A DNA stretch of 64,000 nt from Bretschneidera sinensis (lineage: Eukaryota > Streptophyta > Magnoliopsida > Brassicales > Akaniaceae). Numbering within the stretch: the stretch's first letter is position 1; every line of letters starts with the position of its first letter. Made by a program: the position numbers and the translations under genes. The stretch lies in contig CM043698.1 of assembly GCA_023935145.1 (NCBI GenBank), positions 75,232,001 to 75,296,000 of the forward strand, in the 5' to 3' direction. The notes beneath the pieces were generated by a model that was not told where the DNA came from, made no database searches, and was given only the letters and a program-made list of their open reading frames with translations. Below, in pieces: positions 10,889 to 22,992 of the stretch.

Positions 10889-12839
10889 TTTTATGTGCAT
10901 TTCCATGAACTTCTATTTGGATGTGTATTAATGTGATGCACATGTGTGTCAACGAGATTTGTAATGTTTGATTGTATTCTTTCGGGTTACTGTTGCTTTG
11001 TATCACACAGTTCAAGAGTCGTGAACTTTTTTGCCTATAGTTTATGGAATGTTACTTCAGAATGTCATTAATTTATGTTTTAGTTGTATCATTGATTATT
11101 GTTTGTTCTTTAAATCCTATTTAAAGCACTTATTTTTTCATTTCTTCACAGGTACTCTGAAGTGCTTCCTGCATCAACCAGTCATTGAGCTTTGTATTCT
11201 AAATCGTATTTCAGAATCTAAATAATCATTTACTTATTGTTATCCTAAGTAGAATACGTAAAGTTATTCGTCTACTAATCTATGGAAAAAAAATGGATGG
11301 TCCTATAGAATCAGAGGTTATTGATTGCTGCATTTGCTGCGAGCCCTTGACCATTCCTATCTTTCAGGTGTGGTTCTTCTAATTCTTGTTAACTTTTAAT
11401 GCATTCTTGATAGTGTGAGATATAATCATTTTTATGTTTTTATGTATACAAATTGCAAGATATTTAGGTTAAAATATATTCCTCCCTCAATCAGAGATAG
11501 CATGTCAAACCAGTCTCCAGCTGGGTCTTCACACCATCAGGAAGATATTGACCATAACCATGAGTATCACCTTGATGATATCATGGCTCACAAACTGATT
11601 CTGAGACCGAGCCAATAACAACGGAAAGTCAAAACAATGATAGTGAACAATACGAGATAAATTGGTAATTTTTGTATTATAATACATTCTCTTTATAACT
11701 AGTTTGATATCACATTGTTATACTAATTATAAAATTTATGTTTTCAATGTATAGATTCTGAAGGGAGAGTGAGAAAGTAAACACGTGTTCTATGAGCCTC
11801 ACAAGTGTGGTCCCTGGAACGTGGCGAAAAAATTGTTGTCCACTTCAATGCACTTAATCAACCAATTAAAAAAGGTGGCCTAATATTAAGTAGTTGTTTG
11901 GGCAAAGTTGTAAAGAGAGGGAACCTTTGTCCGCTTGGTTACATGGATTGGAAGAATGTGCCTTATGACTACAAGAATGACCTTATTTTATTGATTCGGG
12001 TAAGTAAAAACAACTTAATTTCGGGTTTTCTTCCAAATTTTTTTAGTTTTTTTTTGTTTTTATGGTGTTGTACATGCATATAATCCCCAACACAAAAAAT
12101 GCTTATTTGACATCGATTTCCTTTCTTTGTGGTAGAGGAAGTTCCATTACCCTATGATTGAGGCGATAGAAAAAATTTTATTGAGGATGATCGAGAAAAA
12201 ATGGAAGGACTACCGATATGTGCTTAAAAGGGAGAATGTGTGGAGCAAAACAAAACAACAAGTTTTAAGCAATAATATTCCAAAAGGAGTAGATCAAGAC
12301 CAGTGGAAGCAACTGGTGAACTATTGGTTTTCTGAGCAGAGTGAGGTTGGTTTTTTTTCATAATTATGTTCATTTGGATTCTCATTGTTTCTATTTTTTT
12401 AATGACTTATTATTTAATTAGTTTATTGTCGGTGTAGAAATATTCTACTATAGGGACAGCGACACGTGAAAGACAATAATGTCCTCACACAACCGGATCA
12501 AAGAGTTTTGCTAGAAGATGGGATGAATATGTGAGTTGATTTGCTTCATTCATCCAATCTTTCATTTGAGATGTAGTGTATTGAGTCACTATTTGAACTC
12601 TTTTCATAAATGGTAGGAGATGAAACACGAAAATGAGCTCGGGCGCGTAGAGTTTTTTGCTGAAACTCATAAACACAAGGATAGAACTTTCATTGATGAA
12701 GCATCACGACAATTTGTGGTAAGTTCACTTACGTATATGATGGTTTTAGGCATGATAGTTAATAATAGTAATTAACTTACTCTTATCGTTGTTGGAAAAC
12801 ACCTTGTTTTGATGCATGTTTCTTTGTATCACTCATTCA

Positions 12840-13504
12840 AATGAGTGGTGTTGGGTCCTTGTGGGAAATGTTGGGTATGGGTGGTTATTCTATTATTTGA
12901 TAGAAACTAAGAGTAAAAGAAAACGGTACATCTTCATTTTTGGTAGATGAGTTAGGGTGACAATCCTCTTTTATGTACTGTGGGGGGTGGCGGGCCCTCT
13001 ATTTGGTTAGTCATACTGAAGTGTGTATGTCATTTCAAGATCCTATTTATCTGATTACTGTGAAAATGAAAATTGATTCCTGTCCTTTCTGGTATCTCTG
13101 AATATACTCTTCATTGTTTTATGCCTCTGCAAGATTGGAACAAAGCCAGAGAATTATGCTCTTTATATTGGAACGGTTACATCATCTGGAATTGAAATAA
13201 TGGGGCCTACTTGATCTGATTTGTGGTTCGGTTTGTAAGGATGCTTCAGTATGCCAGATGCAGATATTGATCTTCCCTATTTAGTATTCTGGATGATTCA
13301 TTCTATTCAAATTTCCATGTTTAGAAAGTGGTTTTGTTCTCAGCTGCTGACTTTTCTTCCATTAATATCATGGGTGGATAGTTTCTTATGCTATCCAGGT
13401 TTATCTTTTCATGTTTAATGATCAATTTATAGTTACATACCAATGAGCATGATACAATTATTGTCTTCATAATTCTTTTTTTTTACATTGTACATGCTTT
13501 TGTT
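12840..13504. other. Intronic sequence of unknown origin in the CACTA second gene
   Basis: About 660 bases inside the 1.9-kb intron that match nothing else I can recognise. The base composition is less AT-rich than the CACTA introns around it, and short open stretches exist (for example IGTKPENYALYIGTVTSS near 13135). CACTA elements sometimes carry captured host sequence; this is only a possibility here. Confidence 0.3.
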
Positions 13505-14300
13505 AATCATTTAATGAAAGTTAAAGTTACTCATACTTTGAGGGGTTTGGCAAACTCTCTAGCTAAGCCAGGTGTTGATAGAGAAGATGAGTTTGTTGAG
13601 TAGTTTTAAGAACTCTTTGTACTGAGTGTGCTTGTTAATTTTGGTTTGTATGGTGGGTGATATTCTGACTTGGTGAGGCTCTGTATGGTTGTGTGCCTTG
13701 TTGCATATTACGGTTATTTTTTTTAGTTTAGTGTTGGTTTGCTATAGAGGCCATAATTTTCGTAGAATTTTTATCCTTCAAGCTTTTTGGGTGCATGCCA
13801 TGTATTTGAAGAAAATCTCAGTGATCTATAGGATGTTATTTATTGCCTATCAATAGTAGTAGGGATAGACTTCAAAGTAAGTATCTATTATTGTTTTGGT
13901 GAATATTCTATTCCAGTTCTATGGATCATGGTATTGCAAAATCTGATTTCAAGCAGCTTCGATCAAGTTTGGCTTATTAAAGATTTGGTAGCTGGTGTTT
14001 ATGTTGTTTGTGTTTGGTTTATGCTGCTTCCTTTAATTGGTCATCAGTGTTCCAAGTATGGGTGTAGTGTTCTCCTTCTATAGCTCTATATTTTTGCTGT
14101 TGGCTTTGGTCTTTAACTTGTTGGTTTCTGTCAGAATGTTTTTGTGGTTAGTAGCAAGTGTGTTAGTCTTGGCTGTAATGTTGGTGGAATCTTTGTGATA
14201 TCTGCATCAATGTTTTCAGAGGCGGCTATGCTTTTTGTTTTAGTGGGTAGGGTGTAAGATTTTTGGAATGTTGGAGTGTTTTAAAATTTTAATAAAATAA
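13505..14300 (+). mobile_element. LINE (L1-type) 3' fragment inside a CACTA intron
   Basis: A short reading at 13512-13597 gives VKVTHTLRGLANSLAKPGVD then REDEFVE and a stop. This is the usual ending of the plant LINE RNase H domain (H.LRE.N..AD.LAKQGVDR...). About 700 bases of T/G-rich 3'-UTR-like sequence follow, ending near 14300 in an A/T-rich tail (ttttaataaaataatc). It lies wholly within the intron at 12719-14644, so the insertion would not have changed the spliced product. Typical 5' truncation of a LINE copy; the 5' limit is uncertain. Confidence 0.5.
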
Positions 14301-15295
14301 TCATATGTAATTAATTAAAATAATATAAAAATAATAATAGTTATTAGTGACATGAATTTCTTTCTTTAATGGTTCTGTGTGGGTTTATACTATCATGTTT
14401 GTTCTGTATTTTTGTAGTGCTTTCGTCTTATGTTTATTAATACATATATAAAATGTATTATGGAAATATAGATAAAAAAAAGCATTGGACTGTATTTTTG
14501 TTTTTCATTTGCAGGAGGTTTTATGGAAATATAGGGGAAATTCTGCTCATTTTTCTATAAAATCTGATAAGCAACTTTTTTGTTATGAAATTTTCGTTGT
14601 ATAATCTTTAGGGGCATTTAATCTTTATTGTTTCGTAATTGTAGGTGACAGCTGAAGTTCGTGTTGCAGAACTTGTTGCAGTTTCAGGATCCTCTGATGC
14701 TAGCAATAATTTAGCAATACAAAATGAAGTCTTCATTGAGCTTATGAGTGAAGAGAGTTCTAGTCGTGTCCGAGGATATGGGTTTGGAGTTACACCTTCT
14801 GTAGTGTATGGACTTTCAGCTCAAATTAGGAATGATCTGGGATACAATGGCGCTTATACTGAAGAGATAAATAGTTTGAGAACACAAACAAAAGAAAACA
14901 ATTAACAGTATGCGCATCAGATTCAAGAAATGACAGTGAGACACGATGATCAAATGAACAATATGCAATCCCAAGTTGATGAGTTGAAGTCTTTACTACA
15001 ACAGCTGGTTAATAGAGGACCTCATAATTGATTTTGTGATGGTAAAATAATTTTCCAGACTACATTCTATTACTTTGTTTTGTATGAATTTTATATGTTA
15101 ACTATGATTGTTTTTTGTGTAAATGAGATGAATTTTGTATTGAGTAAAGGAATTTTTATAGTTATTTGATGGTACATTTTATATATTGAAGAACATTTGA
15201 ATTTTTATGGATTTGATGGCACATTTTATTTATTGAAGGGTGAATAGTGTTGATATTTAAGCCAAAATAATGTAAAAACACAATTAAAACCACTC

Positions 15296-15644
15296 TATTG
15301 CGGCACTTTTAGCAGCGCTTAAAAGTGCTGCAATATGCATACTATGTCCGCAATATAGCGGTGCTTCTAAGGGCCGGTATATTTTGGCACTTAAAAGGGC
15401 CGGAATATACCGACACTTCTATATTTCGGTGCTTACAATGGCCAGTATATAGCGGCGTTTCTAAGCACCGAAAAAATATGCATATTGCGGCACTTTTTTT
15501 AAGTGCTGGTATTTGTGCTTCGACACCACACATACCGGTGCTTTATCCGGTATTTGCAATAAGCGCCGGTAATGCATATTGCGGCACTTTAAAGAGCCGA
15601 AATATGCTAAAAAAGAGTCGGCATTAACCATTTATCTTGTAGTG
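15296..15644 (+). repeat. CACTA 3' subterminal repeats and terminal inverted repeat
   Basis: Roughly a dozen variants of GCGGCACTT / AAGTGCCG in both orientations, separated by 'aatatgcatatt'-like AT runs, form hairpin-rich DNA. One example near 15300-15335 is a near-palindrome (GCGGCACTTTTA...TAAAAGTGCTGC). Such arrays are the binding sites of the accessory protein in En/Spm elements. The last bases, TTGTAGTG (15637-15644), are the inverted CACTACAA terminus. Confidence 0.83.
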
Positions 15645-15649
15645 TGATA

Positions 15650-16392
15650 AGTCGTCACATGCAGCAAGAAGCAAGCTAAAGACCTTGTGCAAATCCAAGA
15701 CTAGTGCACCAGGACGAGTAGGACCCATATAAGACGCATCTTGAGAATGAGGAGGTTCTTTGTGCTTATGTTGCTTAGGTTGGGGATATTAGGCCTCCTC
15801 CCGCATAAGATCTAAGTCTAAGTCGAGTCACTGAGAGTTAGTAGAAGACCCATTTTGAAACTCATCCTATCCCGCATGATCTAATTCAGTGTCTTGATCC
15901 TTCAAGTCTCCAAAGAGGTTAAGTGATTCAAACTCTATAGGATTCTTATCATTATCCGGAATTAACACTATATTGTTAAGCTGACCTTTGTGCGAACCAA
16001 CATCCAATCACCAAACTACATCCTCAAAGGTGCTTGAGTCTGGGAACAATCATAGGCTTCCGGTTGTTGCTCCTTCGACTTCGTGTTACGATCTTGACCA
16101 GAAGGCACTTTATCCCAATGCTTTAGATGACACCCATCCTCCTTGTACCCTACCATTCCAAAGTGGAAACAAATCATGTGGATACCTTCATACTCGACTT
16201 GTTGAACAATTCACCTAATATTGAACAATTCAACACCAATTCGAGCATACCGTCTCCTCTCCGCGAGGGCAGTAATTTTGCTTATCTTAAGTGGCCTCCC
16301 AACTTCTTGAGCAATGGTCTAAAAAGAACCTTATCTGTATAACTGCAGTGGCAACTCAGGAAAGCGAATTCATGTACACAACATGGATAGAA
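15650..16392 (-). pseudogene. LINE ORF1 (DUF4283 / zinc-knuckle type) fragment
   Basis: Read on the minus strand from 16380 downwards: IRFPELPLQLYR, then IAQEVGRPLKISKITALAE, RRRYARIGVELFNI, VEYEGIHMICFHFG, then FGDWMLVRTK. This is the order of plant L1-type LINE ORF1 proteins: a DUF4283 RNA-binding region, then a CCHC knuckle, then a 'GPWMLV' block. The knuckle is decayed (the second Cys and the His are replaced). Several stops interrupt it. Its upstream part is cut by the gypsy-1 LTR at 16393 and its downstream end abuts the CACTA terminus, so it is a target remnant for both. Confidence 0.77.
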
Positions 16393-17354
16393 TGTAATAT
16401 CCGTATTCGTAAAGTAAGGATAAAGAAGTAATTTAATAAATATGACATGAAGTTTAAATAATATAGTTACACAAAGGATTCAGTATCGAATAAAATCATT
16501 CTTTTGAAAAAAAAAAATTTGGGACCTAGACGTCATTAAAGAAAAGAAAAGGAAACCAAAAAGTCAAAAATTAAGAAAATCGTGGTAGCAGGTGTAACAA
16601 CTCCTGCTGCCAATTTAAGAAGAAATTGGTGTTTGTCCTCCACATTTCCAAAACGTGGAAGACTTTGGGATAGTAAGGCAGCCTTTTGGCTGCCAAATTT
16701 TCCTATATATATGTACAATAGGTTCAGACAGTTTACACGAGGAGATTTAGTTTAGTTTCATATAACTCATCTGTTTTCTTAAAACATTTGGGAGCTCAAA
16801 GAATGATTGAAAGAGCAAAATTTTGAAGAGGTTTTCTACGAAATTTCATAGAGAATCAAGAATAGCTATTAGAAAAGTAGAGTGTAATATCATAGTGTTT
16901 ATTTTTGAATTTATGATATTTATGAAGTTTCTCTAAGTTCAAAGTGAGAATATTCAAAGTGTGTGGTTTATATCAAATTGAAGAATAAATTAAAAAATTT
17001 ATATAAATATGATGTCAGGTGTTGACGATCTACAACTAGGGGAATTTCTTAGAGGAACGGGAAAGGCAAAGAGGTGATCCACGAGTAGCTTTAAGAGCTA
17101 CATGGTGAGTTGGATTTACTTTAAGTAGTCCAAATAAAAATCAAATATCTGGAAATAATATCAAAATAAATTATTAGCTTATGATATGGTGATAGATAAA
17201 GATTTGGTTGATAATTATGATATGAATTTTGGACATGTAGAAAATTATTAGGATAGAAATAATATTTTTGGGAATAATAAGTTGATTTAATAATAAAAGT
17301 AATAAGTGAAAGTCTTGATGAGTTATGTTGATGTTTTAATACGAATTATGAGGA

Positions 17355-17516
17355 GATAAATTTTAGTGGATATTGACAAGCTTTGGTGGATGATTTGATG
17401 TGATTAGGGATGAAATTTAGTAGATCTGTACAAACTTTGATGGATAATTTGATATGATTTGGGATGAAATTTAGTGGATTTTGACAAGCTTTAATGGATG
17501 ATTTGATGTGATTTGG
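17355..17516. repeat. 54-bp x3 tandem repeat within gypsy-1 LTR
   Basis: Unit 'gatgaaatttagtgga...ttgatgtgatttggg' begins at 17355, 17409 and 17463, with a partial fourth at 17517. The same array is present in the 3' LTR near 23950-24115. Confidence 0.8.
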
Positions 17517-17944
17517 GATGAATGGATTTTAGTAGAATTTTCATATAATTTGAGAAAAATCAGGATAGTCAATTTAAATGTTTTGATTTCATGCGATTTT
17601 TATATTACTGTTTATATGTATATTTCACATCATTGTTCATATGGATATGCATTAAATAAAAAGAAAAGAATCGGGAAGGCAGCTAGTCTAATTGAAAAAC
17701 AGTGACAGCCAGTATATGCTAAAAATAAAAGGAACACTGTGCCAGCCAGTATATGCTGAGAAAATTATGTGGCAATTGGGACAAGTTGCAAAGAAAAGAA
17801 CCGAGAATGGGTCGGTCTAAGATAATAACAGCTTGTTGACAGGTGGGAAGACGTTCCCATCATATGCATTCATTGCATTGCATTTGTTTTAATTATTGCT
17901 TGCATTATTGAAATATTGATGTGTGATGTATAAATTGTGAATAT

Positions 17945-18205
17945 AATTAATGATGGTTGAGTCTCACAGAAAGAGACAGTTATGGTGATAAGATTTATGA
18001 AATGCTGAGGTATGGTATATTATTGCGAATATAATTAATGATGGTTGAGTCTCACTGAAAGAGACAGTTATGTGATAAGATTATTGAAATGCTGAGGTGT
18101 GGTGTATTATTGTAAATATAAATATAGATGGATAAGTCTCACAGAGAGAATGTTATAGTGATGAGATTATTGAAATGTTGAGGTGTGGTGTGCTATTGTT
18201 ACAGT
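17945..18205. repeat. ~87-bp x3 tandem repeat within gypsy-1 LTR
   Basis: Units begin near 17945, 18033 and 18120. Each carries 'gagtctcac', a GAGACAGTTAT-like block and 'aaatgctgaggt'. The matching array in the 3' LTR spans about 24537-24795. The minus-strand relatives (gypsy-2 and gypsy-A) carry only one such unit. Confidence 0.75.
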
Positions 18206-18768
18206 GATAAGAACAATCTAAATGGTAGATTTTATTATGTGGACCTCCTTACGAGGAAATCATGAGAAAATTGATGGTCTTGAGGTGAACCAATAAATAA
18301 GAGGAACAAATTGATAGAGAATGGATATTACGATATGTGGAGTGATAGTAGAGTGCTAGTATCAAGTGTAGGAAATATAGATTGATTTAAATATTAAAAG
18401 ACTGCTTATACAAATGAGTACTTTTAGTAAATTTAATTCACTGAGCTTGTGAAGCTCACTCATCATTGTACAATGATTTTCAGGTAGCAGGCTTGACAAA
18501 TAGTTTGGTAAGTTAATGTTCAGAAGAAATCATTTTCTATAAGCCACGTGTGTGTCATCATCCTCAGACTAATGAGATAATAATAAAAAATTATTGGTAA
18601 ATATTCATGCATTTTACGTTGTATAGAATATTTAACGATCAGATTGATATAAAATTTCTTTTGGTGTCATTTATATTTCATTGTTGCATATATATATCGT
18701 GCTGAGATTCTCAAAATATGATGACATTGTTTCGGGGGTGGCCAACCCGGGAAGGGTCATTACAATTT

Positions 18769-18780
18769 TGGTATCAGAGC
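18769..18780 (+). other. Primer-binding site, tRNA-iMet (gypsy-1)
   Basis: TGGTATCAGAGC four bases after the LTR end. It is complementary to the 3' end of plant initiator methionine tRNA, the usual primer for these retroelements. Confidence 0.88.
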
Positions 18781-18841
18781 ATTAGGTTTTTCAGATTCTG
18801 TAAACTGCATAAAAAGTAAGAAAGTGGAAGATTAAAATAAA

Positions 18842-21800
18842 TTATAATGAATAGTCTGAGGATGACGCGTGGACGTGCTAGAGCTAGAGTTAGAGTTGTT
18901 GATTTGAGAGAGGGATGGTAGGCCCCAATATTTTTGACAAGTCAAGGTTGAGTCTGAATCTGTGGTTCCTATAAGGGAACGTGTTGATAGTATGATTTAT
19001 ATTAGTAATATAATTGATATTGGTAAAGATGTGAGAAAATCTGAAGTTGAAAGAAAAGAGCTATGATAAGCTCTTACAAATGCTCATTAGAAAATAAATG
19101 TAACAGGTGATAGAGGTGATAGCCTATAGCATAGACTTGATGAACAGACTAGAGCAGTGTTTGAGGTTATTAATCTAGTAATGATGAACGTTTAAAAAGG
19201 GGAAAAGTGAGTTTATGCATAAGATGCAGGGAGATTGTTAAGTTGAATGCAGTGTTGTTTAAAAGATTTATAAATTCTTTTAAGCTTAAGTTTTGAGAGA
19301 AACATGTAGAGAGATTATTGGTAATTTACTAGTGACTGAAAGGCAAATGATCACTTTTTTTTTCATTCGAGTTAGAAGGAGAAGTTTTAGAATGATGAGA
19401 GGATATTCTTCCTAGGGTAAGTGCGAATGTCGATAGACCCTTAATCTGGAATAGATTTAAAGAGGTTGTTTTCCTTGATAATTATTTTCCTTAGACCCCT
19501 AGAGGCCAACAAGATATAGATTTTATTTATTTGGGGTAAGTGTGTTGATTGTGGCTTAGTATAATAGGAGATTTGTGGCTTTGTCGAGGTTTGAACTGAA
19601 AATGGTATACCCAAAGGAGAAGAAGTGTAAGAAGTTCATAGATGAATTATGTTTTATGGTTTGATCAATACTACCGTACATGAGGCATATGAATTATGTC
19701 AGATTGGTGGATATATCATTTCAGATTGAGAGAGATGTGATGGAGTTTAAATAATAATAATAATAAATAAATAAATAAAATGGTTAAAGAGGCTTAAGCC
19801 TAAAGGTTATAGATATAGTGGTAGTATGAGTATATAGGGTGAGCGACCACCCCAAATGAGGTGTCACAGGGAAATGAAATACAGAGTCAGAGGAAAACAG
19901 GATCTATTATTTCTGTAACTCAGAATGCTATTGGTGGGACTCTTAGATTTGGGGGACAGGTTATGGGAACTAGGAATCATGGCAGATGAAGTAAGTATGC
20001 CACCAAGGGGAAGTGGTAATCTGATGTATGATTGAGAGACAAAAGTTGTTATAAATATATTCAGATAAGATATCTATTTCATAATTGTTCTAATTTGAGG
20101 TGCTTTATATATAGAAAAAAAAATGTGGACATGTCAATGTTGGTTGATCTTGATGCAACCCATTCTTTTACAACCAGTATTCATATGAAGTCTATTGAAG
20201 TATGTATTAGTCCTTGGATGCAAAATATTTTTATTGAAGTCCTCACTAGAAATAGAGTGATAATCATACATTTTTACAAGGGTTGTGTGATTTGAATCAG
20301 TGATAGAGAAGCTGAAGCTGAGTTATTATCTTGGAATATGATACAGTTTCATTTAATTTTGAGAATGAATTGGTTGTTGAAGTATTACGCTTGGGTTGAT
20401 TATTCCAGTAAGAAGGTAGTGCACAAGATATAGACGTGAGATACTTTCTAACTATCTTATTATTGCTCTGACCACTAGGAGATGATTGAAGAAAAGTTGT
20501 GAGGAGTATTTAGCATACATAATGGATCCTAGAAAGGAAATTAGAAGTTAGAATAAATCTTAGTGGTGAAAGATTATTCTAATATAATTTCTTGATGAGT
20601 TGTCTAGGTTGCCTCCAAGTAGGGAGATTAAATTTTCTATTGATATGATACCAGGATCATCTCATATATTTAATAGCACCCTACAGAATGACGTCAGCTG
20701 AATTGAGAGAGTTGAATGTACCATTTTAAGAATTTGTGGATAAATAATTTATCTGACCTAATGTATTTGGGGAGTCAGGTGTTGTTAGTAAAGAAGGAAG
20801 ATGGAACGATAAGAATGTGTATAGACTACAGATAGTTGAATAAGAACAAATATATTTTCCCATGATAAATAAAGAGTTTGAGCAGTTTAAGGAGTGAAAG
20901 TTTTTTCTAATATAAACCTGAGATCAAGTTATCACCAATTGAAGATAGAGAATGGAGACATGCCTAAGATTATTTTTAGGACACGTTATAGTCATAAGTT
21001 TCTTGTGATAACATTTGGATTGAATAGTGTTTCAGAAACATCATGAACTTGGTGAATAGAGTGTTTAAACTATATCTTAAAAAGATTATGGTGGTATTTG
21101 ACTTTATGATATAATCTAAGAAGGAAGAACAACATGTGACACATAAGATAGTGTGTTGGAGATTCTGATGAGAGAGAAATTATATGCAAAGTTCTCTAAG
21201 TGTGAGTGTTGGTTGAATGAAATAACTTTCCTGAAACAGGTAATATCAGGAAATAGTATAACAGTTGATCCACAAAAAGTAGAGGCAATGTTAAATTGGG
21301 AGAGACAAACTAATGTGAATGGAATTAGAATCTTCTTGGGGTTAGCTGGTTATTATGGATGATTCTTTCAAAAAAAATTATTATGATAATATTGTTGAAT
21401 AGACTGACTAGGACAGATGTGAGATTTGTTTGATAAGGGAAGTGTGAGAAAAATTTTCAATTACTAAAGGAGAAATTGACTACAGCTCCAGTATTGGTGT
21501 TACTTTTGGCGAGGAAGGATTTGTGGGGTATAGTGATGTGTCGCATCAATGATTGGGATATGTGTAACATAGGGAAGCTGTGGCGCATGATTCTAGGTAA
21601 TTGAAAAATCATGAGAGAAATTACTCTAGCCATAGTTTAGAGTTGTTTGCCATAGTGATTACTTTAAAGATTGGAGACAGCATCCGTATGGAGCCACTTG
21701 TGAGATATTCACGAGTTATAAGAGTTTGACATACTTACTTACCTAGAGAGAGTTGAATTTGAGGCAAAGATGGTGTATGGAGTGGTTTGTGACTATGATT

Positions 21801-22975
21801 GTACAATTCACTATCATATAGAAAATGTGAAGGGGATAGCTAATGCATTGAGTAGAAAGTCTACAAGAAGGTTAACTGCTATGGGGAGTCCTGATGTGAA
21901 ATTGATGATAGATTTAAAGGAGGTAAGAATGAAGTTGAATACCAGTGATAGAAGATCATGGTTAACGAATATGGTTATACAGTCATCCATAGTAAAACGC
22001 TTTAGAGATGCAAGGTAGAGATGAAAAGATAGAAAAGATTAAGCATTGAGTGCTTACTAGAAAGCAATATAAGTTCAAAAATTTGAAATAAGGGTATTTT
22101 GGGTACTGGAACATGGATTTGTGTTTCCAAAAATGCGGAGTGGAGAACGAGATATTGAGAAAGGTACATGATGATGTAAATTTGATGCAACCAAGTAATA
22201 ATAAGATGTATAGAGGACGGAGACGAAATTTCTGGTGGTCAGGATTGAAGAATGATGTAGCTGAGATTGTAAGATTGTATGAAGCACCATTAAGCATAGT
22301 ATCAAATTTGTATTGGATGGCACCGATTGAGACATTGTATGGTAGGAGGTGTAAAACTCCTATATATTTGGAAGAAATGAGAGAGGAATATATATGGTCC
22401 ATCAATCATTGAGTTAACAGCTAAAATGATCAAATTGGTTAGAGAGAACCGTAAAGCAGCACATAGTAGACCAAATAGCTATGCTAATACTAAAAGGAGA
22501 TCTCTTAAGTTTCAAGTAGGTGATTAGGTGTATCGAAAAAAAATATCTCAATGAAAAGGTGTATTGAGATTTAAACAGGAAAGAAAAGCTGAATCTGAGA
22601 TTTGTAGGTCCCTGTGAGGTGGTTGAGAAAGTTAGACTAGTTATGAATAGCTTGGATTTGCCTCCAGAGTTGAAGAAGTGGCATAATATATTTCAGGTTT
22701 CACTTTTAAGAAAGTGTTTACATGATGAATAATATAATAGTTCAAGCTAAGCTATAGAAATACAGAAAGTTTGAGCTTATATATATATATAAGTACCAGT
22801 AAGAATTTTAGATAAAAAGAACAAGTCTTGTGTAATAAAATAATTTCATTAGTTTAAGTTATGTGACAGAATAAGGATGTTGAAAAGATTATGTGAAAGT
22901 GTGAGACGAATATGAAGAAGTATTATTTATATTTGTTTCTGGAGTAAAGTAAAGAAATTTCGAGGACGAAATTTT
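18842..22975 (+). pseudogene. Gypsy-1 gag-pol, heavily mutated
   Basis: Domains in order, across frames: gag (18842-19760, with PRVSANVDRPLIWNRFKEVV); a knuckle remnant (about 20045-20110); protease (20130-20420, active site read as VDLDATHSF where the family has DTGATHSF); RT (20600-21360, SIDMIPG, SQVLLVKKEDGTIRMCIDYR, VNRVFKLYLKKIMVVFD, then FLGLAGYYG); RNase H (21450-21700); and the integrase zinc region (22100-22270, NNKMYR...NFWWSGLKNDVAEIV), jumping straight to MAPIETLYGRRCKTPI at 22318. So most of the integrase core is deleted. A chromodomain trace lies near 22785-22950. RT lacks two codons at the active site (21097-21102, F-D instead of F-I-D-D). Dozens of stops. Confidence 0.87.
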
Positions 22976-22992
22976 TGTAAGGTGGGTAGAAT
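22960..22992 (+). other. Polypurine tract region before gypsy-1 3' LTR
   Basis: The phrase 'tttcgaggacgaaatttttg' followed by 'taaggtgggtagaat' ends at the LTR start. The same phrase precedes the 3' LTR of gypsy-B (about 57768-57804) and, on the minus strand, of gypsy-A (46414-46455). The purine-rich 'aaggtgggtagaa' is the likely plus-strand primer. Confidence 0.75.

Larger units (their letters stand above)
11490..15031 (+). pseudogene. Second CACTA gene (Ptta/En-Spm domain protein), broken
   Basis: Follows the transposase on the same strand, where En/Spm-type elements carry the gene for the accessory DNA-binding protein. Exons readable by eye: 11490-11618; 11805-12000 (EKIVVHFNALNQPI...YMDWKNVPYDYKND); 12140-12350 (RMIEKKWKDYRYVLKRE...DQDQWKQLVNYWFSEQSE); 12439-12530 (GSKSFARRWDEY); 12618-12718 (LGRVEFFAETHKHKD); and 14645-15031, ending in a coiled-coil-like segment (MTVRHDDQMNNMQSQVDELKS pattern). 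The intron at 12719-14644 has GTAAGT and TAG borders, keeps phase, and is long because it holds a LINE fragment. Stops at 11616, near 12473 and at 14903 disable it. Confidence 0.72.
7137..15644 (+). mobile_element. Decayed CACTA (En/Spm-type) DNA transposon, 5' end not found
   Basis: Two genes in the order usual for plant CACTA elements: a TNP2-type transposase (7137-10888), then a second gene with a plant Ptta/En-Spm domain (about 11490-15031). The 3' terminus is clear: subterminal repeats at 15296-15620, then ...TTGTAGTG ending at 15644, which on the other strand is the canonical CACTACAAG. CACTA elements make 3-bp target duplications; the base triplet after the end is TGA, but without the 5' end it cannot be matched. 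Stops in both genes make it non-autonomous now. A LINE tail sits in one intron. Confidence 0.9.
16393..18764 (+). repeat. Gypsy-1 5' LTR (2372 bp)
   Basis: Starts TGTAATATCCG and ends GGGTCATTACA, immediately upstream of the primer site. A TATA-like 'cctatatatatg' lies near 16702. It holds two tandem arrays: three 54-bp units (17355-17516) and three units of about 87 bp (17945-18205, each with 'gagtctcac...gagacagtta'). Both arrays recur in the 3' LTR, so they predate insertion. Confidence 0.9.

Noticed and set aside
21983..22405. Minus-strand frame of 140 codons
   Set aside because: Antisense shadow of the degenerate gypsy-1 RNase H/integrase region.
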